DNA of 20,012 bases from Spirochaetales bacterium. Lineage in GTDB: Bacteria > Spirochaetota > Spirochaetia > DTKZ01. Of this stretch, positions 1 to 5,927 are shown piece by piece. The notes beneath the pieces are model-generated. The model did no database searches and was not told the origin of the DNA. It saw only the letters and a program-made list of their open reading frames with translations. The first letter of the stretch is position 1, and each line of letters opens with the position of its first letter. Made by a program: the position numbers and the translations under genes. The DNA is taken from positions 1-20,012 of the forward strand of contig JAITGB010000118.1 of NCBI GenBank assembly GCA_031280945.1, written 5' to 3'.

Positions 1-311
1 CCCTGATAGGTAAAGGGAGCTTCTTTTCCCGAAGCGGCAATCTGTCCCCGGTAAAAGGCTGCGAGGGCCGATGCGGAAGCGAACTTGTCCTGGGGAAAAA
101 CAGTTACCTGAAAAACCGCTTCCCCGCCGGGGGCCGCGAAGGAAACAAGGGCGGGGGGCCCTGCGTCCACGAGCTTCCAGCCTTCGGGAATGTCGAGGTA
201 GTAGCCGAAGGCTTCGACGAGGACTTCTTCGGCTGCGGCCCTGTGCGGGGCTGCGAAAAAGAAAGTGAGGGCGCACAGAAAAAGGAGCGTTTTCAGGGAA
301 AATGGTTTCAT
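1..311 (-). CDS. Secreted protein of unknown function, N-terminal part only
   Basis: An open frame runs from an ATG at 311 to the left window edge without a stop, giving about 103 residues of a longer protein. The N-terminus is a clear signal peptide: positive residues (MKPFSLK), a hydrophobic stretch at about 8-20, then small residues, with likely cleavage near 'HRAAAEE' (about residue 27). The mature part starts with 'VEAFGYYLDIPEGWKLVDA', followed by short beta-like segments. This resembles small secreted treponemal proteins, but I cannot name a family. No Shine-Dalgarno is visible before the ATG. A weak promoter candidate reading this way is TTGACA (362-367 on this strand) with TATCCC (341-346) at a short 15-bp spacing. 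The gene is divergent from the DUF2156 gene and separated from it by repeat copy A. The reading frame and export signal are convincing; the function is unknown. Confidence 0.72.
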   Translation of the reverse strand, partial: MKPFSLKTLLFLCALTFFFAAPHRAAAEEVLVEAFGYYLDIPEGWKLVDAGPPALVSFAAPGGEAVFQVTVFPQDKFASASALAAFYRGQIAASGKEAPFTYQ

Positions 312-380
312 AGAGAAAACATCGGCATTTTGGGGCGTTTGGGATAGGGAGGGGTACCCGATGTCAACAACTTAAGAAAA

Positions 381-503
381 TGGGCGCATTCTGGAATTTT
401 TGCCCGTTGGGCAAAAATTCCAGACCGGGCTATCCGCTCCAATTCCTCGTAATCGCCGATGCGATTCCTGCGGGATTTCCGCTTCTATCCCTTGCGCGGC
501 CCA
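381..503 (+). repeat. Modular hairpin repeat, full copy A
   Basis: The order is: 5' end TGGGCGCA (381-388); hairpin 1, a perfect 15-bp stem (391-405 with 409-423) and loop GTT; a 23-nt linker at 425-447 containing CCGGGCTATCCGCTCC; hairpin 2, AATCGC-CGAT-GCGATT (451-466); and a 36-nt linker at 468-503 containing GCGGGATTTCCGCTTC and ending TGCGCGGCCCA. Both linkers are identical in copies B and C, while the hairpins differ. The ends are imperfect inverted repeats (TGGGCGCA against TGGGCCGCGCA), so the whole unit can close as a multi-branched fold. This copy continues into a tandem pair of extra units (488-587). It points toward the gene at 657. It could be a structured RNA, a REP/MITE-like mobile DNA, or both. 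Confidence 0.85.
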
Positions 504-587
504 GGGGCGAGCAGCAATCCGTAAGGATTGCGACCAGTCCCTTGCGCGGCCCAGAGGCGAGCAGCAAGTCCGAAGGACTTGCGACCA
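488..587 (+). repeat. Two tandem 50-bp units, each with its own hairpin
   Basis: Unit 1 (488-537) and unit 2 (538-587) share TCCCTTGCGCGGCCCA, then GGCGAGCAGCAA, and GCGACCA at the end. Unit 1 overlaps the 3' linker of repeat copy A. Each unit holds a hairpin: GCAATCC-GTAA-GGATTGC (514-531) and GCAAGTCC-GAA-GGACTTGC (564-582). The second stem has gained one base pair, with G on the left arm matched by C on the right, and the loop has shrunk by one base. That two-sided change argues that the fold, not just the sequence, is maintained. Only this copy of the repeat family in the window carries the extra units. Confidence 0.85.
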
Positions 588-621
588 AATTCTGAACTCC
601 TCCGGCTTTCTCCCAAGCCAT

Positions 622-650
622 TTGCTCATGCGGGATTTTTTCGCTATATT
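622..650 (+). promoter_or_regulatory. Candidate promoter abutting the DUF2156 gene
   Basis: A -10 box TATATT (645-650) lies 17 bp after TTGCTC (622-627), a weak -35 match (3 of 6). Only six bases separate the -10 box from the ATG at 657, so transcription would start at or next to the start codon. The gene has no usable Shine-Dalgarno, which fits a leaderless mRNA. Confidence 0.45.
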
Positions 651-656
651 GGGGGC

Positions 657-1532
657 ATGGGAATTCCAAAATATCCTCAGTTTGCGCCCATTGGCCTTGA
701 GATGCGCGCGGACCTGCACCCCCGCTTGTCGATGCTCAAGGACGGAATCTCGGAGTTTACTTTCGCGGGGCTGTACCTTTTTAGAAACACGTACGGCTAC
801 AGGGCTGCGTGGCTGCCCAACGATACGCTCGTTTTCTCGGGCGCACGGGAGGGGAAGAGTTTTTTTCTTCTGCCCTGCGGTCTGCCGGACATTGACCTTG
901 TGCACGGGCTTTTTTCGCGGCACGGCTACCTGAAGAATTTGTCGGAGGGCGATACGGCTGCGGGCCGCATCATGCTCGAGCAAAGCGGCTACACTGCGGA
1001 GGAGGACAGGAACAACTTCGACTATCTCTACCTCCGCGAAGACCTGGCCACCCTGCCGGGCAAGCAGTACCACAAAAAGCGTAATCTTGTAAACGCTTTT
1101 CTCAACAACTATACCTACGAGGCCAAGCCCCTCCGGGCTTCTGCCTTGAAGGACGCTTTCTACATACTCGATGCCTGGCGCGAGGCCAAGGGCGAAAGCG
1201 GCGACTACACGGCTTCCCGCGAGGCCCTCGACCTTATGGAAGAGCTCAATCTCAAGGGCTGCATTTTTTACGTGGGCGGCAAGCCCGCGGCGTACACCCT
1301 CGGCGAAGCCCTCGCGCGTGGGCGCAGCTTTGCCATACACTTTGAAAAAGCCATAGACTCCTACAAGGGAATCTACCAGTTCGTCAATCAAGCCTTCGCC
1401 GCGTCACTTCCCAAGCACTACATTCATATTAACCGCGAGCAGGACCTGGGCGACACGGGGCTGCGTCAGGCAAAGATGACCTACAGGCCCAGCGGGTTTG
1501 TTAAGAAGTACCAGGTGCATAGGGCGGGGTAG
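657..1532 (+). CDS. DUF2156 / phosphatidylglycerol lysyltransferase C-terminal-domain protein
   Basis: This 291-residue cytoplasmic protein has the hallmarks of the DUF2156 (LPG_synthase_C) acyl-transferase fold: 'YLREDLATLPGKQYHKKRNL' at about 125-143, which starts the second GNAT-like half, 'FYVGGKPAAYTLGE' at about 204-217, and the C-terminal 'HINREQDLGDTGLRQAK' at about 257-273 followed by 'MTYRP'. Members of the wider family move an aminoacyl group from tRNA to a lipid or other acceptor. This one has only the soluble domain, without the membrane flippase part of MprF, so its acceptor is unknown. The open frame extends upstream to 528, but that part lies in the repeat units. The ATG at 657 is the natural start, directly after a TATATT box and without a Shine-Dalgarno. 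The gene is monocistronic and converges on tctA. The family assignment is solid; the substrate is not known. Confidence 0.85.
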   Translation: MGIPKYPQFAPIGLEMRADLHPRLSMLKDGISEFTFAGLYLFRNTYGYRAAWLPNDTLVFSGAREGKSFFLLPCGLPDIDLVHGLFSRHGYLKNLSEGDTAAGRIMLEQSGYTAEEDRNNFDYLYLREDLATLPGKQYHKKRNLVNAFLNNYTYEAKPLRASALKDAFYILDAWREAKGESGDYTASREALDLMEELNLKGCIFYVGGKPAAYTLGEALARGRSFAIHFEKAIDSYKGIYQFVNQAFAASLPKHYIHINREQDLGDTGLRQAKMTYRPSGFVKKYQVHRAG

Positions 1533-1549
1533 GGGGGCTTTGCGGGGCT
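1531..1549 (+). repeat. 19-bp direct repeat shared with 5018-5036
   Basis: AGGGGGGCTTTGCGGGGCT, starting at the DUF2156 stop codon, occurs identically at 5018-5036 in another intergenic gap. An exact 19-base match in two non-coding gaps suggests a second dispersed sequence family, or a piece of a larger one. Confidence 0.6.
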
Positions 1550-1583
1550 TTGGGCACTTAACGGAAACCGGCGGGGGCGTTAC

Positions 1584-1663
1584 GGGGGCAGCGCCCCTGT
1601 ACGAGGGGTAGCCGGAGACACCGCAGGAACGAGGAGGCTCCGGCTCAGGGGGGCTTGCCCCCC
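1584..1663. other. Structured intergenic segment with several stems
   Basis: This lies in the 141-bp gap between the convergent DUF2156 gene and tctA. Visible stems are GGGGC-AGC-GCCCC (1585-1597); CCCCT-GTACG-AGGGG (1594-1608), which shares bases with the first so the two are mutually exclusive; the 8-bp inverted repeat AGCCGGAG / CTCCGGCT (1610-1617 with 1638-1645); and GGGGGG-CTTG-CCCCCC (1648-1663). No U-tract follows on either strand, so a classical intrinsic terminator is not supported. It may end both convergent transcripts by another route, or be a dispersed structured element. Confidence 0.5.
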
Positions 1664-1673
1664 ACACACAATT

Positions 1674-3173
1674 CTACACCGCGCTTTTTTTGCGGACGAG
1701 GGCCCGTACGCCTTTCATAATCAAGGGCGAAAAAAGAAACAGCACGGAAATACCCAGACACACGCTCGCCACCGGATAGGTGAAAATCGAAGCGAGATTT
1801 CCCTCTTCCCTGATAAGGGCAATTTTGAAATACTTTTCAACAAGGGGCCCCAAAATAAAACCGAGGATAATCGACACAAGGTCTATTTTGAACTGATTAA
1901 GAATATAGCCCGCCACAGCAAAGACAATGAGAATACCAATATCAAACACGCGGTTATTGAGCGCGAAAACGCCCAGAACGCAAAAAAGAATAACAGCCGG
2001 AAAAAGAAAAGAAAGTTTTACTTCGATGATTTTTATAATCACCTTCATAAGGCCCAGTTCCATAACGTACATAACGATATTTGCGAGAAAATACACAACC
2101 ATAATTGTACCCACGATGTCCGCATTCGTCGTAAAAAGAAGAGGGCCCGGCTGGAGCCCCTGAATCATAAGGCCCCCTATGAGGGCCGCCGTTACCATAT
2201 CGCCCGGAATACCCAGCGTTACAAGGGGAATAAGAGCGCCCCCGTTTACCGCATTGTTCGAAGATTCCGAAGCGCAGATGCCTTCGGGGTTGCCCTTGCC
2301 GAAAAACTCCGGCCTCTTTGAAACAGCTTTCGCCTGGTTATACGCGAGAATGGTCGAAGCGTTCTGCCCAATACCGGGAAGAATACCAATAAAAGTACCG
2401 CAGAGGCTTCCTATACCCAGGGCCTTGATGCAGCCCTTCATCTCCTTGAAGGGAGGCAAGAAGGATATTTTGTTCAGAGTCATTTTGGGGGGCTTTTCCT
2501 TGAGATGCACAACCTGGTCCATAATTTCCCGTATGGCAAAGAGGCTCATCATCAAAGCCGTGGCCTGAATCCCGCCCTGAAGCTGGCGGAAGCCAAAGGT
2601 AAGCCGGCTTACGCCCAGAACCAGGTCCATGCCCACAGTCCCCAAAAGAAGCCCGATGAGAGTGCCCAAAAGCCCTTTGATGATGTCCTCGCTTGTCATA
2701 ACAGCGACAATGGCAAGCCCCATAAGGCAAACCGCAAAGAGGTCCCAGCTTCCGAGCATGAGGGCCACCCTGGAAAGCTGGGGCGCAATCGTAAAAAGGG
2801 CAACGGCGGAAAAAGTTCCTCCAACAAGACTTGCAAATACTCCAATGGCAAGGGCCTCGCTGGGCTTTCCGTTTTTTGCCATGGGATACCCGTCCCAGCA
2901 GGTTACTATGGACGAAGGGGTTCCCGGAATATTAATCAGGGTTGCGGTAATAAGCCCGCCGGATATGCCGCCCACGTAAATACCCACAAGGAGGGCAAGC
3001 CCCTGGGCCGCCGTCATTGTAAAGGTAAAGGGTATCATCAGCATAACGCCCAGAGTGGCCGTTAAACCCGGAATAGCGCCAAAAATAATGCCGAAAAATA
3101 CCCCAAACACCATAAGCAGGGTTACGGAGGGATGAGAAAAAAGCATTTGAAATCCCAGTATAATCGCTTCCAT
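1674..3173 (-). CDS. tctA: Tripartite tricarboxylate transporter large permease, TctA family
   Basis: This 499-residue polytopic membrane protein has the TctA family length. It carries 'GAIPGLTATLGVMLMIPFTF' near the N-terminus and 'GGISGGLITATLINIPGTPS' then 'SIVTCWDGYPMAKNGKP' at about 68-104. A second conserved block, 'GILPGIGQNASTILAYNQAK' near the middle, is the internal pseudo-repeat, and a further 'ESSNNAVNGGALIPLVTLGI' block follows. Many hydrophobic helices run to the C-terminus. It is the channel subunit of a secondary transporter that takes up carboxylates delivered by TctC, with TctB as the small membrane partner. The start is ATG at 3173 with AAGGAGG about 8 nt upstream. It is the last gene of the tctB-tctC-tctA unit, 100 nt after tctC. 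The family is certain; the actual carboxylate is not known. Confidence 0.95.
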   Translation of the reverse strand: MEAIILGFQMLFSHPSVTLLMVFGVFFGIIFGAIPGLTATLGVMLMIPFTFTMTAAQGLALLVGIYVGGISGGLITATLINIPGTPSSIVTCWDGYPMAKNGKPSEALAIGVFASLVGGTFSAVALFTIAPQLSRVALMLGSWDLFAVCLMGLAIVAVMTSEDIIKGLLGTLIGLLLGTVGMDLVLGVSRLTFGFRQLQGGIQATALMMSLFAIREIMDQVVHLKEKPPKMTLNKISFLPPFKEMKGCIKALGIGSLCGTFIGILPGIGQNASTILAYNQAKAVSKRPEFFGKGNPEGICASESSNNAVNGGALIPLVTLGIPGDMVTAALIGGLMIQGLQPGPLLFTTNADIVGTIMVVYFLANIVMYVMELGLMKVIIKIIEVKLSFLFPAVILFCVLGVFALNNRVFDIGILIVFAVAGYILNQFKIDLVSIILGFILGPLVEKYFKIALIREEGNLASIFTYPVASVCLGISVLFLFSPLIMKGVRALVRKKSAV

Positions 3174-3273
3174 AAAAAAAGCCTCCTTATGGCAGTTTCA
3201 AACAGCAGGCACGGAAGAGACAAGGCAGTAAAAACTTTTCCCCGCCTCCCGCGCCCACAGTTTTTGAAAAAAA

Positions 3274-4242
3274 TTATTTCAGGTCCTTGAACCCGGGAGC
3301 AATCTCCTCTCTCCACTTCGCAATCTGAGCCTTCGCATCGGCCCCGCCCACAAAGTTCGCCGTAAAGTTGAGTTTGTTCTCAACGGTATTCACGAATTCG
3401 GAATTGGCGACAACTTCCTTCAAAGCCTTCTCAAGATATTCAAGAGCCGCCTTGGGCGTTCCCTTGGGAGCAAAGTACCCCCTCCACTTGGCAATGGCAA
3501 CCTTGATACCCTTTTCTACAGTGGTCGGAGTATTGGGAAGGGGCTTAATGCGCTTCTCGCTCATAACAAGGAGAGGAATAGTATCGCCGGAAGCCGCAAG
3601 AGCCTTTGTCTCCGAAGCCGTAGCAGTCTCAAGGCGCACCTCGTCTCCCATAAGGGCCTTGCGCGTACCCGCGCCCCCGTCGTAGGGAACAAAAGTAATG
3701 TTGTCAAAAATTCCCAGGTCCCGCGCGATGCGCTGGGTGTTGGCCATATTGACCGACCTCGCGCCGGAAACGCCCCATTTGACCTTCTGCCCCGGATTGG
3801 CCTTTACAAAAGCCACAACATCCTCAATGGTTTTCCAGCCTGAAGCCTTGTTCGTGTTGACCACATCGTAATCCGCCACAACCATAGCAACAGTTTCAAA
3901 CTCCGCCCAGAGCTTAACATCGGAAAGGCCCCCCAGGTCAAAACCTATAAGGTCAAGGGGATTGTGGGCAAGAATCGTATAGCCGTCGGGTTTCGCGTCC
4001 AGAGCCTGATTCGCGCCCACGAGGCCCGCGCCGCCTTCGATATTAACGGCAACAAGAGGCTGTTTCATTTTAATATCTTTCATGATGGCGCGGGTAAGAA
4101 CATCCGAACCGCCGCCCGGAGCGTAGGGAATAATACACTGCACCGGCTTCTCAGGATAATTCGCCGCCCCCTCCGAACCGCCCCCCGCGAAAACCATTCC
4201 CGTCACCGCGAAGGCCAAAAGAACACCAAAAATCTTTTTCAA
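3274..4242 (-). CDS. tctC: Tripartite tricarboxylate transporter binding protein, TctC/Bug family
   Basis: This 322-residue periplasmic binding protein starts at TTG 4242 (GAGGAGG then AAAAA directly upstream), which gives the signal peptide 'MKKIFGVLLAFAVTGMVFA'. The next internal Met lies inside that hydrophobic stretch, so TTG is the real start. The mature protein opens with 'YPEKPVQCIIPYAPGGGSDV' (29-48), the standard Bug ligand-loop motif, and continues with 'GGAGLVGANQALDAKPDGYT', also typical. It would capture a carboxylate in the periplasm and hand it to TctA/TctB. The signal peptide ends 'VFAGGGSE' with no lipobox Cys, so release by signal peptidase I is likely, although spirochete processing can differ. 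It lies between tctB (70 nt) and tctA (100 nt) in one operon. The ligand cannot be predicted from sequence alone. Confidence 0.94.
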   Translation of the reverse strand: MKKIFGVLLAFAVTGMVFAGGGSEGAANYPEKPVQCIIPYAPGGGSDVLTRAIMKDIKMKQPLVAVNIEGGAGLVGANQALDAKPDGYTILAHNPLDLIGFDLGGLSDVKLWAEFETVAMVVADYDVVNTNKASGWKTIEDVVAFVKANPGQKVKWGVSGARSVNMANTQRIARDLGIFDNITFVPYDGGAGTRKALMGDEVRLETATASETKALAASGDTIPLLVMSEKRIKPLPNTPTTVEKGIKVAIAKWRGYFAPKGTPKAALEYLEKALKEVVANSEFVNTVENKLNFTANFVGGADAKAQIAKWREEIAPGFKDLK

Positions 4243-4312
4243 TTTTTCCTCCTCGCACGGATAAACCGCGCAATTTTATATTGACAAAACCAAAAGGTTT
4301 TTCTCCCCACAC

Positions 4313-4831
4313 TTAGAAAATATCGCCCGGCGGCAGAGCAACTTTGAGAACCTTCGCAAAAATAAGATACACGACAATAACCATCGCAACCGAATACACA
4401 CAGGCCGCCAGAAGAGCCTTGCGCGTCAGGGCCTTCTTGCCCCCGCTCGTCCTCTCCCTGCGCATATACATACAGGTAAGAAACATCGTCAAAAGAAAAG
4501 TCGTAATATAAAAACCCAGAGGATACAGAAGAACAGCGTAGAGGAGGAGCGACAGCCCCGTCAGAGCCACCTCCCAGCTCATCACAAAATGAAACCCCTC
4601 AGTCTTGGCGGAACGCGAAAATTTAATGGATTTCAGCACCAGAATAAGCGAACAAATAATAAGGAGAACCCCCACCATGCGCACGTACACGTCCGGCCGC
4701 ACCAGAATACCCCCCGCGTTGTCGGAAACAGGCCCCCTCACAATATCCTTGTAGAGCGCAATAAAAATGCCGAGCCCCAGAAGCGCCATTCCGATAATAA
4801 AGTCGTTCACCGATTTGAAAAATCTTGCCAT
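4313..4831 (-). CDS. tctB: Tripartite tricarboxylate transporter small membrane subunit, TctB family
   Basis: This 172-residue protein has four predicted membrane helices, at about 8-27, 51-67, 84-121 (two close segments) and 142-162, separated by a basic loop 'RRERTSGGKKALTRK'. Sequence conservation in TctB is low, so the call rests on size, helix pattern and position directly before tctC and tctA. The start is ATG at 4831 with a GAGG Shine-Dalgarno. It is the first gene of the operon: a strong sigma-70-type promoter ends 17 nt before its start codon. The gene order B-C-A differs from the textbook C-B-A. Confidence 0.9.
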   Translation of the reverse strand: MARFFKSVNDFIIGMALLGLGIFIALYKDIVRGPVSDNAGGILVRPDVYVRMVGVLLIICSLILVLKSIKFSRSAKTEGFHFVMSWEVALTGLSLLLYAVLLYPLGFYITTFLLTMFLTCMYMRRERTSGGKKALTRKALLAACVYSVAMVIVVYLIFAKVLKVALPPGDIF

Positions 4832-4848
4832 TTTGTTAACCTCGCCCT

Positions 4849-4877
4849 AATATATCAGAGGAAAAAAGACCTGTCAA
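4849..4877 (-). promoter_or_regulatory. Sigma-70-type promoter of the tctBCA operon
   Basis: On the minus strand a perfect TTGACA (4872-4877) is followed after exactly 17 bp by TATATT (4849-4854), 17 nt before the tctB ATG. This gives a short leader that holds the GAGG ribosome binding site. It is the best promoter match in the window and shows that tctBCA can be transcribed independently of the genes upstream. Confidence 0.75.
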
Positions 4878-4886
4878 TGAAGATTC

Positions 4887-4919
4887 CGGGCGCATTTTTT
4901 CGGGCGGAGCCCGAAAAAA
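4887..4919 (+). repeat. Fragment of the hairpin repeat: 5' end plus hairpin 1
   Basis: CGGGCGCA (4887-4894) is followed by a perfect 11-bp stem, TTTTTTCGGGC with GCCCGAAAAAA (4895-4905 and 4909-4919) and loop GGA. This matches the layout of the 5' end of copy C, where GGGCGCA precedes TTTTTTCCC-GTT-GGGAAAAAA. The conserved linker does not follow. The T-run is on the 5' side of the stem on both strands, so this is not a canonical intrinsic terminator, although it lies just upstream of tctB. Together with 5041-5102 it may be one diverged or expanded element filling the gap between tctB and the epimerase gene. Confidence 0.55.
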
Positions 4920-5017
4920 CCCGCAGCCCGATAAAACGCGCAATTACAGCTCTCCGCAAAATCAGGCTAAGTGCCTCATCTCAGCACTACGTGGCTGTGG
5001 CCCTAATCGCGTTTTTG

Positions 5018-5036
5018 AGGGGGGCTTTGCGGGGCT
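5018..5036 (+). repeat. 19-bp direct repeat shared with 1531-1549
   Basis: This is the second exact copy of AGGGGGGCTTTGCGGGGCT, lying directly before the hairpin at 5041. See 1531-1549. Confidence 0.6.
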
Positions 5037-5040
5037 CCGG

Positions 5041-5102
5041 TATTTGCGCTTCGCGCAAATACACGCTTCGCGTCCCCTCCAATCCCTTGCGCGCCCAGGG
5101 GC
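5041..5102 (+). repeat. Fragment of the hairpin repeat: hairpins plus 3' end (copy E)
   Basis: A perfect 9-bp stem TATTTGCGC-TTC-GCGCAAATA (5041-5061) and a small ACGC-TTC-GCGT (5063-5073) are followed by CTCCAATCCCTTGCGCGCCC and AGGGGC (5077-5102). That matches the 3' end of full copies (CCCTTGCGCGGCCCA then GGGGC in copy A) with a small deletion. The gap between tctB and the epimerase gene (4832-5130) is thus mostly repeat-derived; the stretch 4920-5017 shows nothing else I recognise. Confidence 0.55.
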
Positions 5103-5130
5103 TAAACACCCCTCCCGCATTATCCCTGCA

Positions 5131-5811
5131 TCATAGCGTATTTTTCAGCATATTTTTCAGCCGCGCATAATTTTCCGCAACGCCGCCTTCGGGGGAAAAA
5201 ACGCTCGAGCTTCCCGCGACAAAAATATCCGCCCCAGCCTCTTTCAGGGAACGGGCAGAGTCAAAACTCACATTGCCGTCAGCCTCAATTAAAATGTCCC
5301 CCCGCCCGCGCTCGTCCAGCCACAGCCGCAGAGCCTGTATTTTTTCCAGAGCCGCCGGAATCAGCCTCTGCCCGGCAAAGCCAGGGTTTACCGTCATAAC
5401 CAGAACAACGTCTATGTCGTCCAGTACGTGCCCAAGCAGGGTAAAAGGCGTTGCCGGATTCAAAGCTATACCCGGCCTCGCTCCCAGTTCCCGGATTGCC
5501 GCAAGAGCTTTTTGAACATGGCGGGAAGACTCGTAATGAACGCTGATAATGTCCCCCTCTCCCAGAAAGTTCCAGCAGGCAATACAGTTTTCCGGGTTTT
5601 CCACCATAAGGTGAACGTCTATGGGAGAGCCGCAGGTCTTCCGCACCGCGCGCGCGAAATCCGGCCCCAGGGTAATGTTGGGAACAAAGTGGTTATCCAT
5701 AACATCAATATGAAGAAAATCCGCCCCGCAGCCCTCAAGAGTTTTTATATCGCTGCCCGCGTTCATAAGATTTGAACACATAAGGGACGGTGAAATGAAA
5801 AATTTTTTCAT
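5131..5811 (-). CDS. Ribulose-phosphate 3-epimerase family enzyme (Rpe or AlsE-like)
   Basis: This 226-residue single TIM barrel has the usual family length. It shows 'ISPSLMCSNL' (6-15), the metal and catalytic motif 'HIDVMDNHFVPN' (H34, D36), 'DVHLMVENP' (H67), 'MTVNPGFAGQ' (139-148) and 'EADGNVS' (catalytic D178). The phosphate-binding end is 'VAGSSSVF' (198-205). All four expected metal ligands (H34, D36, H67, D178) are present. The enzyme would epimerise a ketose phosphate at C3, such as ribulose-5-P and xylulose-5-P. 'MTVNPGFAGQ' plus 'LRLWLDERG' also resemble the allulose-6-phosphate epimerase branch, so the exact sugar is open. The ATG at 5811 has no Shine-Dalgarno; TATAAG ends 8 nt upstream, suggesting a leaderless transcript. 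It lies 116 bp downstream of the ABC permease stop. That gap contains a strong GC hairpin. Confidence 0.88.
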   Translation of the reverse strand: MKKFFISPSLMCSNLMNAGSDIKTLEGCGADFLHIDVMDNHFVPNITLGPDFARAVRKTCGSPIDVHLMVENPENCIACWNFLGEGDIISVHYESSRHVQKALAAIRELGARPGIALNPATPFTLLGHVLDDIDVVLVMTVNPGFAGQRLIPAALEKIQALRLWLDERGRGDILIEADGNVSFDSARSLKEAGADIFVAGSSSVFSPEGGVAENYARLKNMLKNTL

Positions 5812-5818
5812 GGTTTTT

Positions 5819-5824
5819 GCTTAT
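5819..5824 (-). promoter_or_regulatory. Candidate -10 box abutting the epimerase gene
   Basis: TATAAG on the minus strand ends 8 nt before the ATG at 5811. No convincing -35 hexamer lies 16-18 bp upstream (CCTGTG at 17 bp), so the promoter is weak or activator-dependent. The absence of a ribosome binding site makes a leaderless mRNA plausible. Confidence 0.3.
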
Positions 5825-5875
5825 AGCGTTTTTTTAGAATTTCACAGGAAGTAAGCCGCGGGAAACAGAGCGCAC

Positions 5876-5898
5876 CTCCCGCGCGCTGCGCGCGGGAG
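5876..5898. other. Strong GC hairpin between ABC permease and epimerase genes
   Basis: CTCCCGCGCG (5876-5885) and CGCGCGGGAG (5889-5898) form a perfect 10-bp stem with a 3-nt centre. It lies about 30 nt downstream of the permease stop on the minus strand. No U-tract follows, so it may protect the 3' end of the ABC transcript or act as a rho-assisted stop rather than an intrinsic terminator. Confidence 0.5.
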
Positions 5899-5927
5899 AA
5901 GAACGCCCCAATTCCAAAAACACCAGC

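Noticed and set aside
488..587. CRISPR array
   Set aside because: There are only two units, the conserved part is GC-rich and continuous with the dispersed element, the variable part is a hairpin rather than a spacer, and no cas gene is nearby.
372..1391. A 339-codon open frame antisense to the DUF2156 gene
   Set aside because: It reads through repeat copy A and the antisense of conserved DUF2156 motifs, so it is not a gene.
4895..4919. Classical intrinsic terminator upstream of tctB
   Set aside because: The stem is strong, but the T-run precedes and the A-run follows the stem on both strands, so neither transcript would end in a U-tract. It fits hairpin 1 of the repeat family better.
5131..5811. 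Assigning the gene firmly as rpe
   Set aside because: Metal and catalytic residues fit the whole family, and parts resemble the allulose-6-phosphate epimerase branch, so no specific symbol is given.
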